This document shows, one piece after another, positions 36,133-44,501 of a stretch of 64,000 nucleotides of DNA. The position numbers and the translations under genes were made by a program. The notes beneath the pieces are model-generated. The model worked only from the letters and a program-made list of their open reading frames with translations. It made no database searches and had not been told where the DNA came from. This DNA is from Sphingobium sp. V4 (GTDB lineage Bacteria > Pseudomonadota > Alphaproteobacteria > Sphingomonadales > Sphingomonadaceae). The stretch lies in contig NZ_CP081001.1 of NCBI RefSeq assembly GCF_029590555.1, positions 1 to 64,000 of the forward strand. Direction: 5' to 3'. Numbering within the stretch: the first letter of the stretch is position 1; the number at the start of each line of letters is the position of its first letter.

Positions 36133-36208
36133 TGGTGGGCGATGACGGGCTCGAACCGCCGACATTCTCGGTGTAAACGAGACGCTCTACCAACTGAGCT
36201 AATCGCCC
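36133..36208 (-). tRNA. tRNA-Val (anticodon TAC)
   Basis: On the minus strand the sequence folds as a tRNA: acceptor stem GGGCGAT/ATCGCCC, D-arm GCTCAGTTGGTAGAGC, anticodon stem TCTCG/CGAGA around loop TTTACAC (anticodon TAC), T-arm with GGTTCGAGCC. Discriminator A and CCA are encoded at the 3' end (36133-36136). Length 76 including CCA. It closely resembles bacterial valine tRNAs. Confidence 0.96.
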
Positions 36209-36273
36209 CCGTGGGGAAGGGGCCTATCTAGGGCAATCGGGCCGTGGGTCAAGCGGTCAATCGGGCAGAGCGA

Positions 36274-37287
36274 TCATCGGGCCAGCAGGCGGCGGCTGGC
36301 GCCGAACCAGCGCATCAGCGCTTCGGCCGTCTCCTGCGCCAGGGCGATGAAGACGCGGCGGCCATCCTGCGGGTCGGCCTGTCGTTCGACCAGTCCCTTG
36401 TCGGTCAGGGTGCGAATCCAGCGCAAGGCGGTGGTCGGCGGCACGGCGGCGGCGATGCACAGGCTGGAGACGGACACGCGCTCCTGCTCCAGCCGGGCGG
36501 CGAGCAGGTCGAGCAGCATGTCCCAGGCCGGGTCGGCGAACAGGTCGCCGGGCAGGAAATCGGCGCGGATGCGGCGCGCGCGGAGCAGGTCGCGCACCTG
36601 CTGCGGGGCGATGGCGGGCGCATCCGTCGGGCGCGGGGCGGCGCTGATGGGGGCGAGCGCGGGCATCCCGATATAGTCGCTCGGCCGGTCGGAGATTCGC
36701 GGGCCGAGGTCGAAGGAGGGCGTGGCCAGGCGGTTGCGCTGGGTCAGCGCGTCGATGGTGCGGGCGAGGCGGCCCACTTCCTCGCTCAATTGCTGGAGGC
36801 GGGCGCTTTCCCGGTCGATCTCATGGACATGGCCGGGCATCGGCCGGCGCTCGCCCGCCGCCACCAGCGCGGCGGCGAGTTCGGTGCGGTCCGGGTCGCA
36901 CAGCAACTGGGTATAGGGGCTGCGGACACAGGCAAAGGCGAGTTCCACCGTGTCCCAGCCCGCGACGAGGATCACGGCCGTGCCCGACTGGATCGCCTGG
37001 GTTTCGACCTGGACCAGCAGCCGCTCCAGCGTGGGGGTGGCCGAGGGACAGAAGAGCAGCAGCGTGTCGCAATGGGTCTGGTCATCGAGCCGGGCGGGGG
37101 CGTCAGCCAGACTGGTCGTCCCGAGCAGGCGCAGGCCGGCCGCGTCGGCCACCGGCAGGATGTCATCCCGGTCCACCCGGTCGCCCACCACCAGCAGGCC
37201 GGCGCGATCGTCCCGCACTGCGATCGGGTCCGCGTCGCCGACAAAGGCGCCACTGGCAGGCAAGGCGTAGGAAAAATCTTCCGTCAT
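36274..37287 (-). CDS. MarR-type winged-helix regulator with receiver-like N-terminus
   Basis: A 337-residue probable transcription regulator. The C-terminal part (about 235-330) is a MarR-like winged helix: SVSSLCIAAAVPPTTALRWIRT as the recognition region and LVERQADPQDGRRVFIAL as the wing. The N-terminal part (about 25-150) has alternating beta-alpha segments like a CheY-type receiver (GLLVVGDRVDRDDI, CDTLLLFCPSA, TAVILVAGWDTVELAF) but lacks a clear phosphoacceptor pattern. A coiled-coil-like helix (ESARLQQLSEEVGRLARTID) joins them. It lies alone after the tRNA. Ligand and target genes unknown. Confidence 0.72.
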   Translation of the reverse strand: MTEDFSYALPASGAFVGDADPIAVRDDRAGLLVVGDRVDRDDILPVADAAGLRLLGTTSLADAPARLDDQTHCDTLLLFCPSATPTLERLLVQVETQAIQSGTAVILVAGWDTVELAFACVRSPYTQLLCDPDRTELAAALVAAGERRPMPGHVHEIDRESARLQQLSEEVGRLARTIDALTQRNRLATPSFDLGPRISDRPSDYIGMPALAPISAAPRPTDAPAIAPQQVRDLLRARRIRADFLPGDLFADPAWDMLLDLLAARLEQERVSVSSLCIAAAVPPTTALRWIRTLTDKGLVERQADPQDGRRVFIALAQETAEALMRWFGASRRLLAR

Positions 37288-37519
37288 GTCCGAATCCCGT
37301 TCTAGCTTCGTTCCGGAGACTAAAGCAAGAACGGATCGGTTCAGCCGGATATTCGGCCGTTCCGGACATAAGCTGGCGGCATGTCCCGGAGCCCGCCTTG
37401 CCGCCTTGCCCGGATCGATCCGATTTTCGTCCGACCTGGCTTCATTGTCCGCCCGCTTTGGAGGAAGTTTCCTATCCTGTCGGGCCTGGGCGCTTATTCA
37501 TCCATTATGGAGTCAATCG

Positions 37520-38371
37520 TTACACGCCCGTGGCGCGCGCGAAATCGATATAGAGGGCGCGCAGCCGCATCGCGATCGGGCCGGGCGCGCCGTCGCCGAT
37601 CGTCTGCCCGTCGATCATGACCACCGACTGGCAGAGGGTCGACGCGCTGGTGATGAAGGCTTCCCTTGCGGCGAGCGCCTCGGCCACGGTGAAGGGGCGG
37701 CGGATGACGGAGAGGCCGCTCTCCTCCGCCAGCGCGGCGAGCGCCGACCCGGTGCAGCCCGCCAGCACCGCCTGGCTGTAGGGGCGGGTGATGATGCCTT
37801 CGTCGGTGACGATGAAGGCGGTGGAGGAGGCGCCTTCGGTCACGAAGCCGTCCTCGACCATCCAGGCCTCCTGCGCGCCGGCGTCGCGCGCGGCCTGCTT
37901 GGCCATGGCCTGGGCGAGCAGGCCCACGCTCTTGATGTCGCGCCGCGCCCAGCGCTGGTCGGGCATGGTGGCGACGGCGATGCCGGTCCGGACGGCGGGG
38001 GTGTCGAGGAAGGGCCTGTCCTGCACGAACATGAACAGGGTCGGTTGCAGGCCGGCGGGGGCGATGAAGTCGCGGGTCGTATCGGCGCCGCGGGTGATCT
38101 GGAGATAGACCAGCCCTTCGGTCAGTGCGTTGCGGGCGACGAGTTCCTGCTGCGCCGCCTCGATCGCTGCCAGCGTCATCGGCAGGGCGATGCCGATGGC
38201 GGCCGTCGACCGATCCAGCCGGGCGAGGTGGCTGGCGCTGTCGACCAGCTTGCCGTCAATCACGGCGGCGACTTCATAGATGCCGTCGGCGAAGAGGAAA
38301 CCGCGATCGAGCGGCGAGATGCGGACTTCGTCCAGCGGCAGGTAGCTGCCGTTCAGATAGGCGACGGACAT
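37520..38371 (-). CDS. D-amino-acid transaminase (class IV PLP enzyme)
   Basis: PLP-dependent fold-type IV aminotransferase, most like D-alanine transaminase, which makes D-glutamate or D-alanine for peptidoglycan. Key features: SPLDRGFLFADGIYEVAAV, LQITRGADTTRDF, the PLP lysine in RRDIKSVGLLAQAMAKQ, and EAWMVEDGFVTEGASSTAF. Length 283. The frame is open to 38503 but the ATG at 38371 (MSVAYLNGSYLPLDEV) has AAGGA seven bases upstream. A branched-chain aminotransferase or aminodeoxychorismate lyase is less likely given TRGADTTRDF. Confidence 0.87.
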   Translation of the reverse strand: MSVAYLNGSYLPLDEVRISPLDRGFLFADGIYEVAAVIDGKLVDSASHLARLDRSTAAIGIALPMTLAAIEAAQQELVARNALTEGLVYLQITRGADTTRDFIAPAGLQPTLFMFVQDRPFLDTPAVRTGIAVATMPDQRWARRDIKSVGLLAQAMAKQAARDAGAQEAWMVEDGFVTEGASSTAFIVTDEGIITRPYSQAVLAGCTGSALAALAEESGLSVIRRPFTVAEALAAREAFITSASTLCQSVVMIDGQTIGDGAPGPIAMRLRALYIDFARATGV

Positions 38372-38856
38372 GGGCGATCCTTGAGACTGGCGTTGGCGGC
38401 TGCTTTTGCCGCTGGGGCGGGCGGGGTCAAGCCGGGCGCCGGGTGATAGACGACGCAATTTCGGGAATAGGAGGTCACGGTTGGTGATCGCGCCGAAGTT
38501 CACGGTGTCGCAGGGAATTTTTCCGGGGCGATCGGCGGCGTTTTTGGCGGAAAAAGCGGAGGCGATGCGCGGACAACGCGCCAGCGACGCGACGCCTGCG
38601 CGTCATCCCGGCCACGCCCGCGCGTCGCGGACGCGTCCCCCGAGTCACGCCTGCGCGCCAGGGACGCGCCGCCAGGGTCACGGCTGTTCGAATGGTGGGC
38701 GGAGCAAGCGGCGGATTCATCCCCAAGGGTAAATCAGAGAAAATCCAACATTGAAAGCATGACGTGATGCTGTTGTTGAGCGAACGGGAATGAAGTGAGA
38801 CGACCATTTATTGCCGCTTATGTCACGCTCCAGCACGCCACAAACCGGACAGTGGA
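38372..38856. other. Intergenic region with GC-rich imperfect repeats
   Basis: 485 bases with no convincing gene. The part from about 38590 to 38680 holds repeated short units (ACGCCTGCGCG occurs twice; several GCGTCGCGGACGCG-like motifs). The right part, from about 38710, turns visibly AT-richer, towards the DUF7684-like gene. A 110-codon minus-strand frame over it (38475-38807) has an Arg/Pro-rich translation with no family pattern and is not accepted. Confidence 0.6.
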
Positions 38857-39294
38857 CTAGGTCCCATTCTCTGCGTCTTGGCTATCTCGATAGAGGGCTA
38901 ATATTTCTGCCCTGCGCTCGACGGCCGAGACATGCACGATCACTGTTTCTGTCAGATCCACATCAGGATGAGAGGCACAGTTCCCGGCAAACCATAGAGT
39001 CTCGGACAATGGTTCTTTATTGTGCCACGTCGTCATCACAAACTTGTCGTCCGGTATCTCCCCGAAATCGAAAGCTTTCAAGGCAGCCCAATCCACTGCA
39101 TCGTGCCATCCTTCGCAGGCTTCGCCCCAAGTGACAAAGTAGAGGCATCCGCTGCTAACGAGCCATGCGGCGACGTCATCACGCCAAGCTTGGCTTACTG
39201 GCCTTTCGGCAATCAAAATTGCTCGATAGGGTCGAGCTTTTATGTGAGGCATAGGCTGATCAGGCGAGACGTGCAGATAGTCCAGCTTCATCAA
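38857..39294 (-). CDS. Conserved hypothetical protein (DUF7684-like)
   Basis: A 145-residue cytoplasmic protein. It has a pattern I associate with DUF7684: YRAILIAERPVSQAWRDDVA, WLVSSGCLYFVTWGEACEGW, AFDFGEIPDDKFVMTTWH and ETVIVHVSAVERR. The tryptophan-rich middle and the PDDKFVMTTWH segment look structurally constrained. Base composition is visibly lower in GC than its neighbours, which suggests a more recent arrival. Function is unknown; relatives sometimes occur in accessory regions. Stop and start are clear, with the ATG at 39294. Confidence 0.65.
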   Translation of the reverse strand: MMKLDYLHVSPDQPMPHIKARPYRAILIAERPVSQAWRDDVAAWLVSSGCLYFVTWGEACEGWHDAVDWAALKAFDFGEIPDDKFVMTTWHNKEPLSETLWFAGNCASHPDVDLTETVIVHVSAVERRAEILALYRDSQDAENGT

Positions 39295-39382
39295 GCGAGC
39301 CTATGTCCGCAATGCGATAAGCTCAACTTAAAAGCTGTCCGTCTTCTTCCCACCCGTCCCCGGCGCCCGACCGCGTACCGTT

Positions 39383-40915
39383 TCAGGCTGCCTTGCCCTT
39401 GAGCGCCTTCTGCCGCCGGCGCTGCACCGACGAGCCGATGCCCATGGCCTCGCGATATTTGGCGACGGTGCGGCGGGCGATGTCCATGCCCTTGGCGCGG
39501 AGCAGGTCGACCAACGTGTCGTCGGACAGGATCGCTTGGGGGTCTTCGGCCGCGATCAGCGCCTTGATGTGGCTTTTCACCGCTTCGGCCGAAACCGATC
39601 CGCCATCGCCGCCCGACGCCGCAACGCCGCTGGTGAAGAAATATTTGAGTTCGTAGAGGCCGCGCGGGCAGGCCAGATATTTGTTGGAGGTGACGCGGCT
39701 GACTGTGGATTCGTGCATCCCGATCGCGTCGGCCACGGCCTTGAGCGTCAACGGCTTCAAGTGCGCGACGCCTTGGTGGAAGAACGCCTCCTGCTGGCGC
39801 AATATCTCGCTCGCCACCTTGATGATCGTCTTCTGCCGCTGGTCGAGCGCCTTCACCAGCCAGTTGGCGCTGGCGAGGCAGTCGGCGAGCCAGGCTTTGC
39901 CGGCCTTGTCCTGCTTGCCCGTGGACAGCTCGATATAATAGCTGCGGTTGATGAGCAGGCGAGGCAATGTGGCGTTGTTGATCTCGATCGCCCAGCCGTC
40001 GCGGGTGGCGCGCACGAACAGGTCCGGCGTGACCGGGGCCGCGCGATCGCCGGAAAAGCGCAGGCCGGGCTTGGGATCATAGCCGCGCAATTCGGCGATC
40101 ATGTCGGCCATGTCCTCCTCGTCCACGCCGCAGATGCGGCGCAGCTGCGGCAGGGCGCCCCTGGCGAGCAGGTCGAGATTGGCGAGCAGCCGCGCCATGC
40201 AGGGATCGTGGCGGTCCGCCTCCTTCGCCTGGAGCGCGAGGCATTCGGCGAGCGAGCGCGCGCCCACGCCGGTGGGATCGAAGCTGTGGATGACGCCCAG
40301 CACCCGCTCCACATCATGGAGCGGCACGCCCAGGCCATGGGCGGTGGCCAGCAGGTTCGCCTCCAGATAGCCCGCCTCGCTGATCTGGCCGATCAGCTGG
40401 CTGGCGATGAGCAGGTCCATGCCCGACAGGGCGGCGCGCGCCTGGTCCATCAGATGTTCCTGGAGGCTCGCGTCGGGCGCGGCGAAGCTGTCGAAGTCGG
40501 GCGCTTCGTCGCCATAGCCGCCCGAGAGCGCGTCCATGCCGCCGCCGCCCGCGCCTCCCATCGGCCCGGCTTCGCCTGCCATGCGGTCGCCGGGGCCATC
40601 GTCGATGAAGATGTCGGCGCCATGGTCGACATCGAGCGGGCTGTCCGCGCCGCCCAGCCCCTGCGCGATCAGATCGTCACTGGCGCCGGTTTCGGCGGCG
40701 AGCGCGGGACGGTCCAGGTCGCGGTCGATGCCGTCGGGCGCGGGCATTGCGTCATCGCCGCCGGTTTCGAGCAGCGGGTTCTTTTCCAGCTCGCCCGCGA
40801 CGAACGCCTCGATCTCCAGGTTGGAGAGCGCCAGCAGCTTGATCGCCTGCTGGAGCTGCGGCGTCATCACCAGAGACTGGCTCTGGCGGATGTCGAGGCG
40901 TGGGCCGAGCGCCAT
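39383..40915 (-). CDS. rpoN: RNA polymerase sigma-54 factor
   Basis: Alternative sigma factor recognising -24/-12 promoters and needing AAA+ activators. Product of 510 residues: Gln-rich region I (RQSQSLVMTPQLQQAIKLLA), an acidic variable region II (about 60-150), core-binding and DNA-binding region III, and the RpoN box ARRTVAKYREAM near the C-terminus. The frame is open to 40966, but the ATG at 40915 starts region I directly. It lies downstream of lptB as in most alphaproteobacteria. A perfect sigma-54 promoter for glnK-amt occurs in the same window. Confidence 0.96.
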   Translation of the reverse strand: MALGPRLDIRQSQSLVMTPQLQQAIKLLALSNLEIEAFVAGELEKNPLLETGGDDAMPAPDGIDRDLDRPALAAETGASDDLIAQGLGGADSPLDVDHGADIFIDDGPGDRMAGEAGPMGGAGGGGMDALSGGYGDEAPDFDSFAAPDASLQEHLMDQARAALSGMDLLIASQLIGQISEAGYLEANLLATAHGLGVPLHDVERVLGVIHSFDPTGVGARSLAECLALQAKEADRHDPCMARLLANLDLLARGALPQLRRICGVDEEDMADMIAELRGYDPKPGLRFSGDRAAPVTPDLFVRATRDGWAIEINNATLPRLLINRSYYIELSTGKQDKAGKAWLADCLASANWLVKALDQRQKTIIKVASEILRQQEAFFHQGVAHLKPLTLKAVADAIGMHESTVSRVTSNKYLACPRGLYELKYFFTSGVAASGGDGGSVSAEAVKSHIKALIAAEDPQAILSDDTLVDLLRAKGMDIARRTVAKYREAMGIGSSVQRRRQKALKGKAA

Positions 40916-40930
40916 TATCGTTCTCTTTCG

Positions 40931-41041
40931 CCAAAATGCGCGGAAGGGCGCATTTTGGAGCCGCACCGGCCCCCATCCCCACCCGGCCGCCCATAGGCTA
41001 CTGACATAGAACGACCGGGTGGGGGTGCGAGCCGGTGCGGC
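40931..41041. repeat. Compound palindromic element between lptB and rpoN
   Basis: Two nested or adjacent inverted repeats fill most of the 150-base gap. First, CCAAAATGCGC and GCGCATTTTGG (40931-40958) form a perfect 11-base stem just before the rpoN ribosome site. Second, GCCGCACCGGC...CCCCACCCGG pairs with CCGGGTGGGG...GCCGGTGCGGC (40960-41041) around a 28-base loop, with only a 6-base internal mismatch. It may be a REP-like element or a leader structure that affects rpoN expression. Confidence 0.85.
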
Positions 41042-41065
41042 ATGAAAGGAGCGCCCCCTCGCATC

Positions 41066-41851
41066 TTACAACTGGAAATTCTCGCCCAGATAAAGGCGGC
41101 GGACGTCGGCATTGGCGACCAGTTCGGTCGGGTTGCCGGCAAAGAGCACCTGACCACCATAGATGATGCAGGCCCGGTCGACGATTTCCAGCGTCTCGCG
41201 GACATTATGGTCGGTGATGAGAACGCCGATGCCGCGCGTCTTCAAATCCTTCACCAGGTCACGAATGTCGGCGATCGAGAGCGGGTCGATGCCAGCGAAC
41301 GGCTCGTCGAGCAGGACGATCGAGGGATTGGCGGCCAGCGCGCGGGCGATCTCGCAGCGGCGGCGTTCACCGCCCGACAGCGCCATGGCGGACGAATCCC
41401 TCAAGCGGGTGAGGCCGAATTCGTCGAGCAGCTGTTCGAGCCGGGCGGCCCGCGCACACTTGTCCGGCTCCGCCAGTTCCAGCACCGCGCCGATATTCTG
41501 CGCCACGCTGAGGCCCCGGAAAATCGAGGTTTCCTGGGGCAGATAGCCCAGCCCCAGGATCGCGCGGCGATACATGGGCAGGCCGGTGATGTCCTGCCCG
41601 TCTAGCACGATGCGGCCGCGATCGGGGCGGACGAGGCCCATCACCGAATAGAAGCAGGTCGTCTTGCCCGCGCCGTTGGGGCCGAGCAGGCCGACCACCT
41701 CGCCCTTGCCCACGGTCAGCGAGACATCGGACAGAACGACGCGCTTGTCATAGCTTTTGGCGATCGAGATGACCGACAGGCCGTCGCCCACTTCCTGGGG
41801 CGCTGGGGGATAGGCCGAGTTCGGCCGGTCCTGGGTCGTCACGTCGTGCAT
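41066..41851 (-). CDS. lptB: LPS export ABC transporter ATP-binding protein
   Basis: ATPase of the LptB2FG complex that drives lipopolysaccharide from the inner membrane to the Lpt bridge. Product of 261 residues with Walker A GPNGAGKTT, Q-loop GLGYLPQETSIFRGLS, signature LSGGERRRCEIARAL, Walker B IVLLDEPFAGIDP and switch His (LITDHNVRE). The frame is open to 41947; the ATG at 41851 follows AAGGA. A short N-terminal extension before the ABC domain is normal in alphaproteobacteria. lptA and lptC, often just upstream, are missing here. Confidence 0.95.
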   Translation of the reverse strand: MHDVTTQDRPNSAYPPAPQEVGDGLSVISIAKSYDKRVVLSDVSLTVGKGEVVGLLGPNGAGKTTCFYSVMGLVRPDRGRIVLDGQDITGLPMYRRAILGLGYLPQETSIFRGLSVAQNIGAVLELAEPDKCARAARLEQLLDEFGLTRLRDSSAMALSGGERRRCEIARALAANPSIVLLDEPFAGIDPLSIADIRDLVKDLKTRGIGVLITDHNVRETLEIVDRACIIYGGQVLFAGNPTELVANADVRRLYLGENFQL

Positions 41852-42006
41852 CCTGTCATTCCTTACGCGCCATGGAGGCTCGCGGGGGTAAATTGGCAGC
41901 CCAAGGGCGATTGGCAAGCTTTGTGCATGGTAACGTCGTGGGAGCAAGGAGAAAATGGGCGTGGCGTGGCGGGAGCGCGTCCGGCGCGGCTGCTCCGTTA
42001 CCGGAG

Positions 42007-42480
42007 TTACCGGACCGGCAGGGCGGTTTCATATTTGGTGGTGGAGAGGGCGAACTGGGACGAGGCGCCCGCCACCGAGGGATGTTTGAGCAGGGTACGC
42101 ATCAGGAAATGCTCATAGTCGGCGACGTCCGACGCGACGACGCGCAGCAGATAGTCCCACTCGCCCGACATCGAATAGCATTCCATCACCTGTTCGTGCC
42201 CGCGCACGAAATGCTCGAAGGCGGCGATGGCCTCGCCCGAAAATTCCTTCATGCGGACATGGCAAAGGACGGTGACGCCCTGGCCCAGCCCGCGCGGGTC
42301 GGCGAGCCAGACAGCGCGGCGCAATATGCCCTGTTCCTGAAGCGCGCGGACGCGGCGCCAGCAGGAGGGGCCGGTGCTGCCCACCCGTTCGGCGAGGTCG
42401 GCATTGCTGAGCGTCGCGTCGCGCTGAAGCTCGGTCAGGATGCGGCGGTCGAGTGCATCGAGCGTGAGAAGATCGGTCAT
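42007..42480 (-). CDS. Lrp/AsnC family transcriptional regulator
   Basis: A 157-residue feast/famine regulator: N-terminal helix-turn-helix (LDALDRRILTELQRDATLSN, then ADLAERVGSTGPSCWRRVRA) and a C-terminal RAM ligand domain (VTVLCHVRMKEFSGEA, GEWDYLLRVVASDVADYEHF). It is divergent from phhA, the first gene of the Phe/Tyr degradation operon, so aromatic amino acids are the likely ligands. A candidate operator lies in the shared intergenic region. Confidence 0.92.
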   Translation of the reverse strand: MTDLLTLDALDRRILTELQRDATLSNADLAERVGSTGPSCWRRVRALQEQGILRRAVWLADPRGLGQGVTVLCHVRMKEFSGEAIAAFEHFVRGHEQVMECYSMSGEWDYLLRVVASDVADYEHFLMRTLLKHPSVAGASSQFALSTTKYETALPVR

Positions 42481-42488
42481 AAAATTTG

Positions 42489-42506
42489 TATATCATGAAA
42501 GATATA
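42489..42506. promoter_or_regulatory. Inverted-repeat operator candidate between lrp-type gene and phhA
   Basis: TATATC and GATATA are perfect 6-base arms separated by six bases, inside an AT-rich stretch 9 bases from the regulator start and 70 from phhA. A second small dyad, TGAT-TTC-ATCA, follows at 42522-42532. Lrp-family dimers bind such AT-rich dyads; the regulator assignment is inferred. Confidence 0.45.
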
Positions 42507-42575
42507 GTCGATCATCAGGCGTGATTTCATCATTTTGAAAAGCATTTTCAGGGATTCTTTGCGACCATCCCGGTC

Positions 42576-43445
42576 ATGGAGAAGGACGCAGCCGATCGTC
42601 CCGCCCACGCGGCGGAGGACTGGACCATCCCGCAGGACTGGGGCCGCTATGACGCGGCCGACCATGTCATGTGGGACCGGCTGTTCGAACGGCAGGCGCA
42701 CATGCTGGAAGGGCGGGTCGTCCCCGAATTTCTGGCGGGGCTCGACATATTGCGCATGGACCGGCCGGGCATTCCCGATTTCCGCGCGCTCAACGAACGG
42801 CTGATGCCGGCGACGGGGTGGCAGGTGGTCGCGGTGCCGGGGCTGGTGCCCGATCGGCTCTTCTTCGATCATCTTGCCAATCGCCGCTTTCCCGCCGGGC
42901 GTTTCATCCGCACGCCGAGCCAGGAAGATTATCTGGAGGAGCCGGACATCTTCCATGACGTGTTCGGCCATGTGCCGCTGCTCGCGAACCCGGTCTTTGC
43001 CGATTATATGCAGGCCTATGGCCGGGGCGGGCTGCGCGCGGACGGGCTGGGCGCGATCGAGAAGCTGGCGCGGCTCTATTGGTATACGGTCGAGTTCGGG
43101 CTGATCGACACTCCGCAAGGGCTGCGCCTCTATGGCGCGGGGATCGTCTCCTCCAACGCCGAATCGCATTTCGCGCTGGAAGATCCGTCGCCCAACCGGA
43201 TCGGTTTCGATCTCAAGCGCATCATGCGTACCCGCTACCGGATCGACGATTTCCAGCAGAGCTATTTCGTGATCGACAGTTTCGAGCAGCTTCTGGCGCA
43301 GACGACCGGTGCCGACTTCGCGCCGCTCTATGCCGATCTGGCGGGGCTGCCCGATCTCGACACCGACGCCATCCTGCCGGGCGACCGCGTGCTGACGCGC
43401 GGCACCCAGGCCTATGCACAGAAGAAGGAAGAGGAGCTTTCATGA
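42576..43445 (+). CDS. phhA: Phenylalanine 4-monooxygenase
   Basis: Pterin- and Fe(II)-dependent hydroxylase turning phenylalanine into tyrosine. The iron ligands are His127 and His132 in IFHDVFGHVPLL and Glu173 in YWYTVEFGLI. Other conserved parts are PDRLFFDHLANRRFPAGRFIR and the EPSPNR-like EDPSPNRIGFD. Length 289 fits the monomeric bacterial enzyme with no regulatory domain. It opens a four-gene operon and overlaps hppD by ATGA. Confidence 0.95.
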   Translation: MEKDAADRPAHAAEDWTIPQDWGRYDAADHVMWDRLFERQAHMLEGRVVPEFLAGLDILRMDRPGIPDFRALNERLMPATGWQVVAVPGLVPDRLFFDHLANRRFPAGRFIRTPSQEDYLEEPDIFHDVFGHVPLLANPVFADYMQAYGRGGLRADGLGAIEKLARLYWYTVEFGLIDTPQGLRLYGAGIVSSNAESHFALEDPSPNRIGFDLKRIMRTRYRIDDFQQSYFVIDSFEQLLAQTTGADFAPLYADLAGLPDLDTDAILPGDRVLTRGTQAYAQKKEEELS

Positions 43446-44488
43446 CCGCCGATAATCCGCCCGCCAATCCTCTGGGCCTCAACGGGTTCGAGTTTGTCGA
43501 GTTCACCTCCCCCGACCCGGAGGCGATGGCGGCGCAGTTCGAACAGCTGGGCTTTACCGCGACGCACCGTCATCCGGTGAAGAACATCACCCGCTACAAG
43601 CAGGGGCGGATCAACCTGATGCTGAACCGCGACGATGCCGGCCGCGTGGCGGCGTTCCGGGGCGTGCACGGGCCGTCGGCGAGCGCCATGGCCTTTCGCG
43701 TGGCGAACCCCGAAGCGGCGCTCAAATGGGCGTTGGACAATGGCGCGAAGGCGACCGAGGAGGACGACACCGTCATCGAGGGGATTGGCGGCGCCTATCT
43801 CTATTTCATGCCGGACGGGGGCGATCCCTATGCCGACTGGGCCGAGTTTCCCGGCTGGCGGGAAAAGGAGGCGGCGAACAATGTCGGCCTCGACCTGCTC
43901 GACCATCTGACCCACAATGTCCGGCGCGGGCAGATGCGGGTGTGGAGCGAATTCTACCGCACCCTTTTCGGCTTCGAGGAGCAGAAATTCTTCGACATCA
44001 AGGGCAAGGCGACCGGCCTCACCAGCCAGGCGATGATTGCGCCGGACCGGGCGATCCGCATCCCGCTCAACGAGAGCCAGGACGACAGGAGCCAGATCGA
44101 GGAGTTCATCCGCGATTATCATGGCGAGGGCATCCAGCATCTGGCGCTGACCACCGACGACATTTACGATACGGTCGAGCGGCTGCGGGCGCGCGGCGTG
44201 CGGCTCCAGGACACGATCGAAACCTATTATGAGCTGGTCGACAAGCGCGTGCCCGGCCATGGCGAGGATCTGGAGCGGCTGAGGAAGAACCGCATCCTGA
44301 TCGACGGCGATGTCGAGCGGGAGGGGATATTGTTGCAGATATTCACCGAAAACATGTTCGGGCCGATCTTCTTCGAGATCATCCAGCGCAAGGGCAATGA
44401 GGGCTTTGGCAACGGCAATTTCCAGGCGCTGTTCGAAAGCATCGAACTGGACCAGATCCGGCGCGGCGTCGTGACGGTGGATGCGTAG
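43442..44488 (+). CDS. hppD: 4-hydroxyphenylpyruvate dioxygenase
   Basis: Fe(II) dioxygenase making homogentisate from 4-hydroxyphenylpyruvate. Product of 348 residues with two vicinal-oxygen-chelate halves: [20 protein letters not shown] at the N-terminus and [14 protein letters not shown] (first His ligand), [19 protein letters not shown] (second His), and the C-terminal Glu region ([18 protein letters not shown]). The frame is open to 43079, but the ATG at 43442 overlaps the phhA stop. A transaminase linking tyrosine to its ketoacid is not in the cluster. Confidence 0.96.
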   Translation: MTADNPPANPLGLNGFEFVEFTSPDPEAMAAQFEQLGFTATHRHPVKNITRYKQGRINLMLNRDDAGRVAAFRGVHGPSASAMAFRVANPEAALKWALDNGAKATEEDDTVIEGIGGAYLYFMPDGGDPYADWAEFPGWREKEAANNVGLDLLDHLTHNVRRGQMRVWSEFYRTLFGFEEQKFFDIKGKATGLTSQAMIAPDRAIRIPLNESQDDRSQIEEFIRDYHGEGIQHLALTTDDIYDTVERLRARGVRLQDTIETYYELVDKRVPGHGEDLERLRKNRILIDGDVEREGILLQIFTENMFGPIFFEIIQRKGNEGFGNGNFQALFESIELDQIRRGVVTVDA

Positions 44489-44501
44489 GCGAGGCGGCGA
44501 C

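Noticed and set aside
37288..37519. Short plus-strand frame (37381-37620) between the MarR-type regulator and the transaminase
   Set aside because: It overlaps the transaminase end, is Arg-rich and lacks a ribosome site. I see only GTTCCGG repeats that might be regulator sites.
38475..38807. 110-codon minus-strand frame in the GC-rich gap
   Set aside because: Arg/Pro-rich translation without a family pattern or ribosome site; treated as repeat-rich intergenic DNA.
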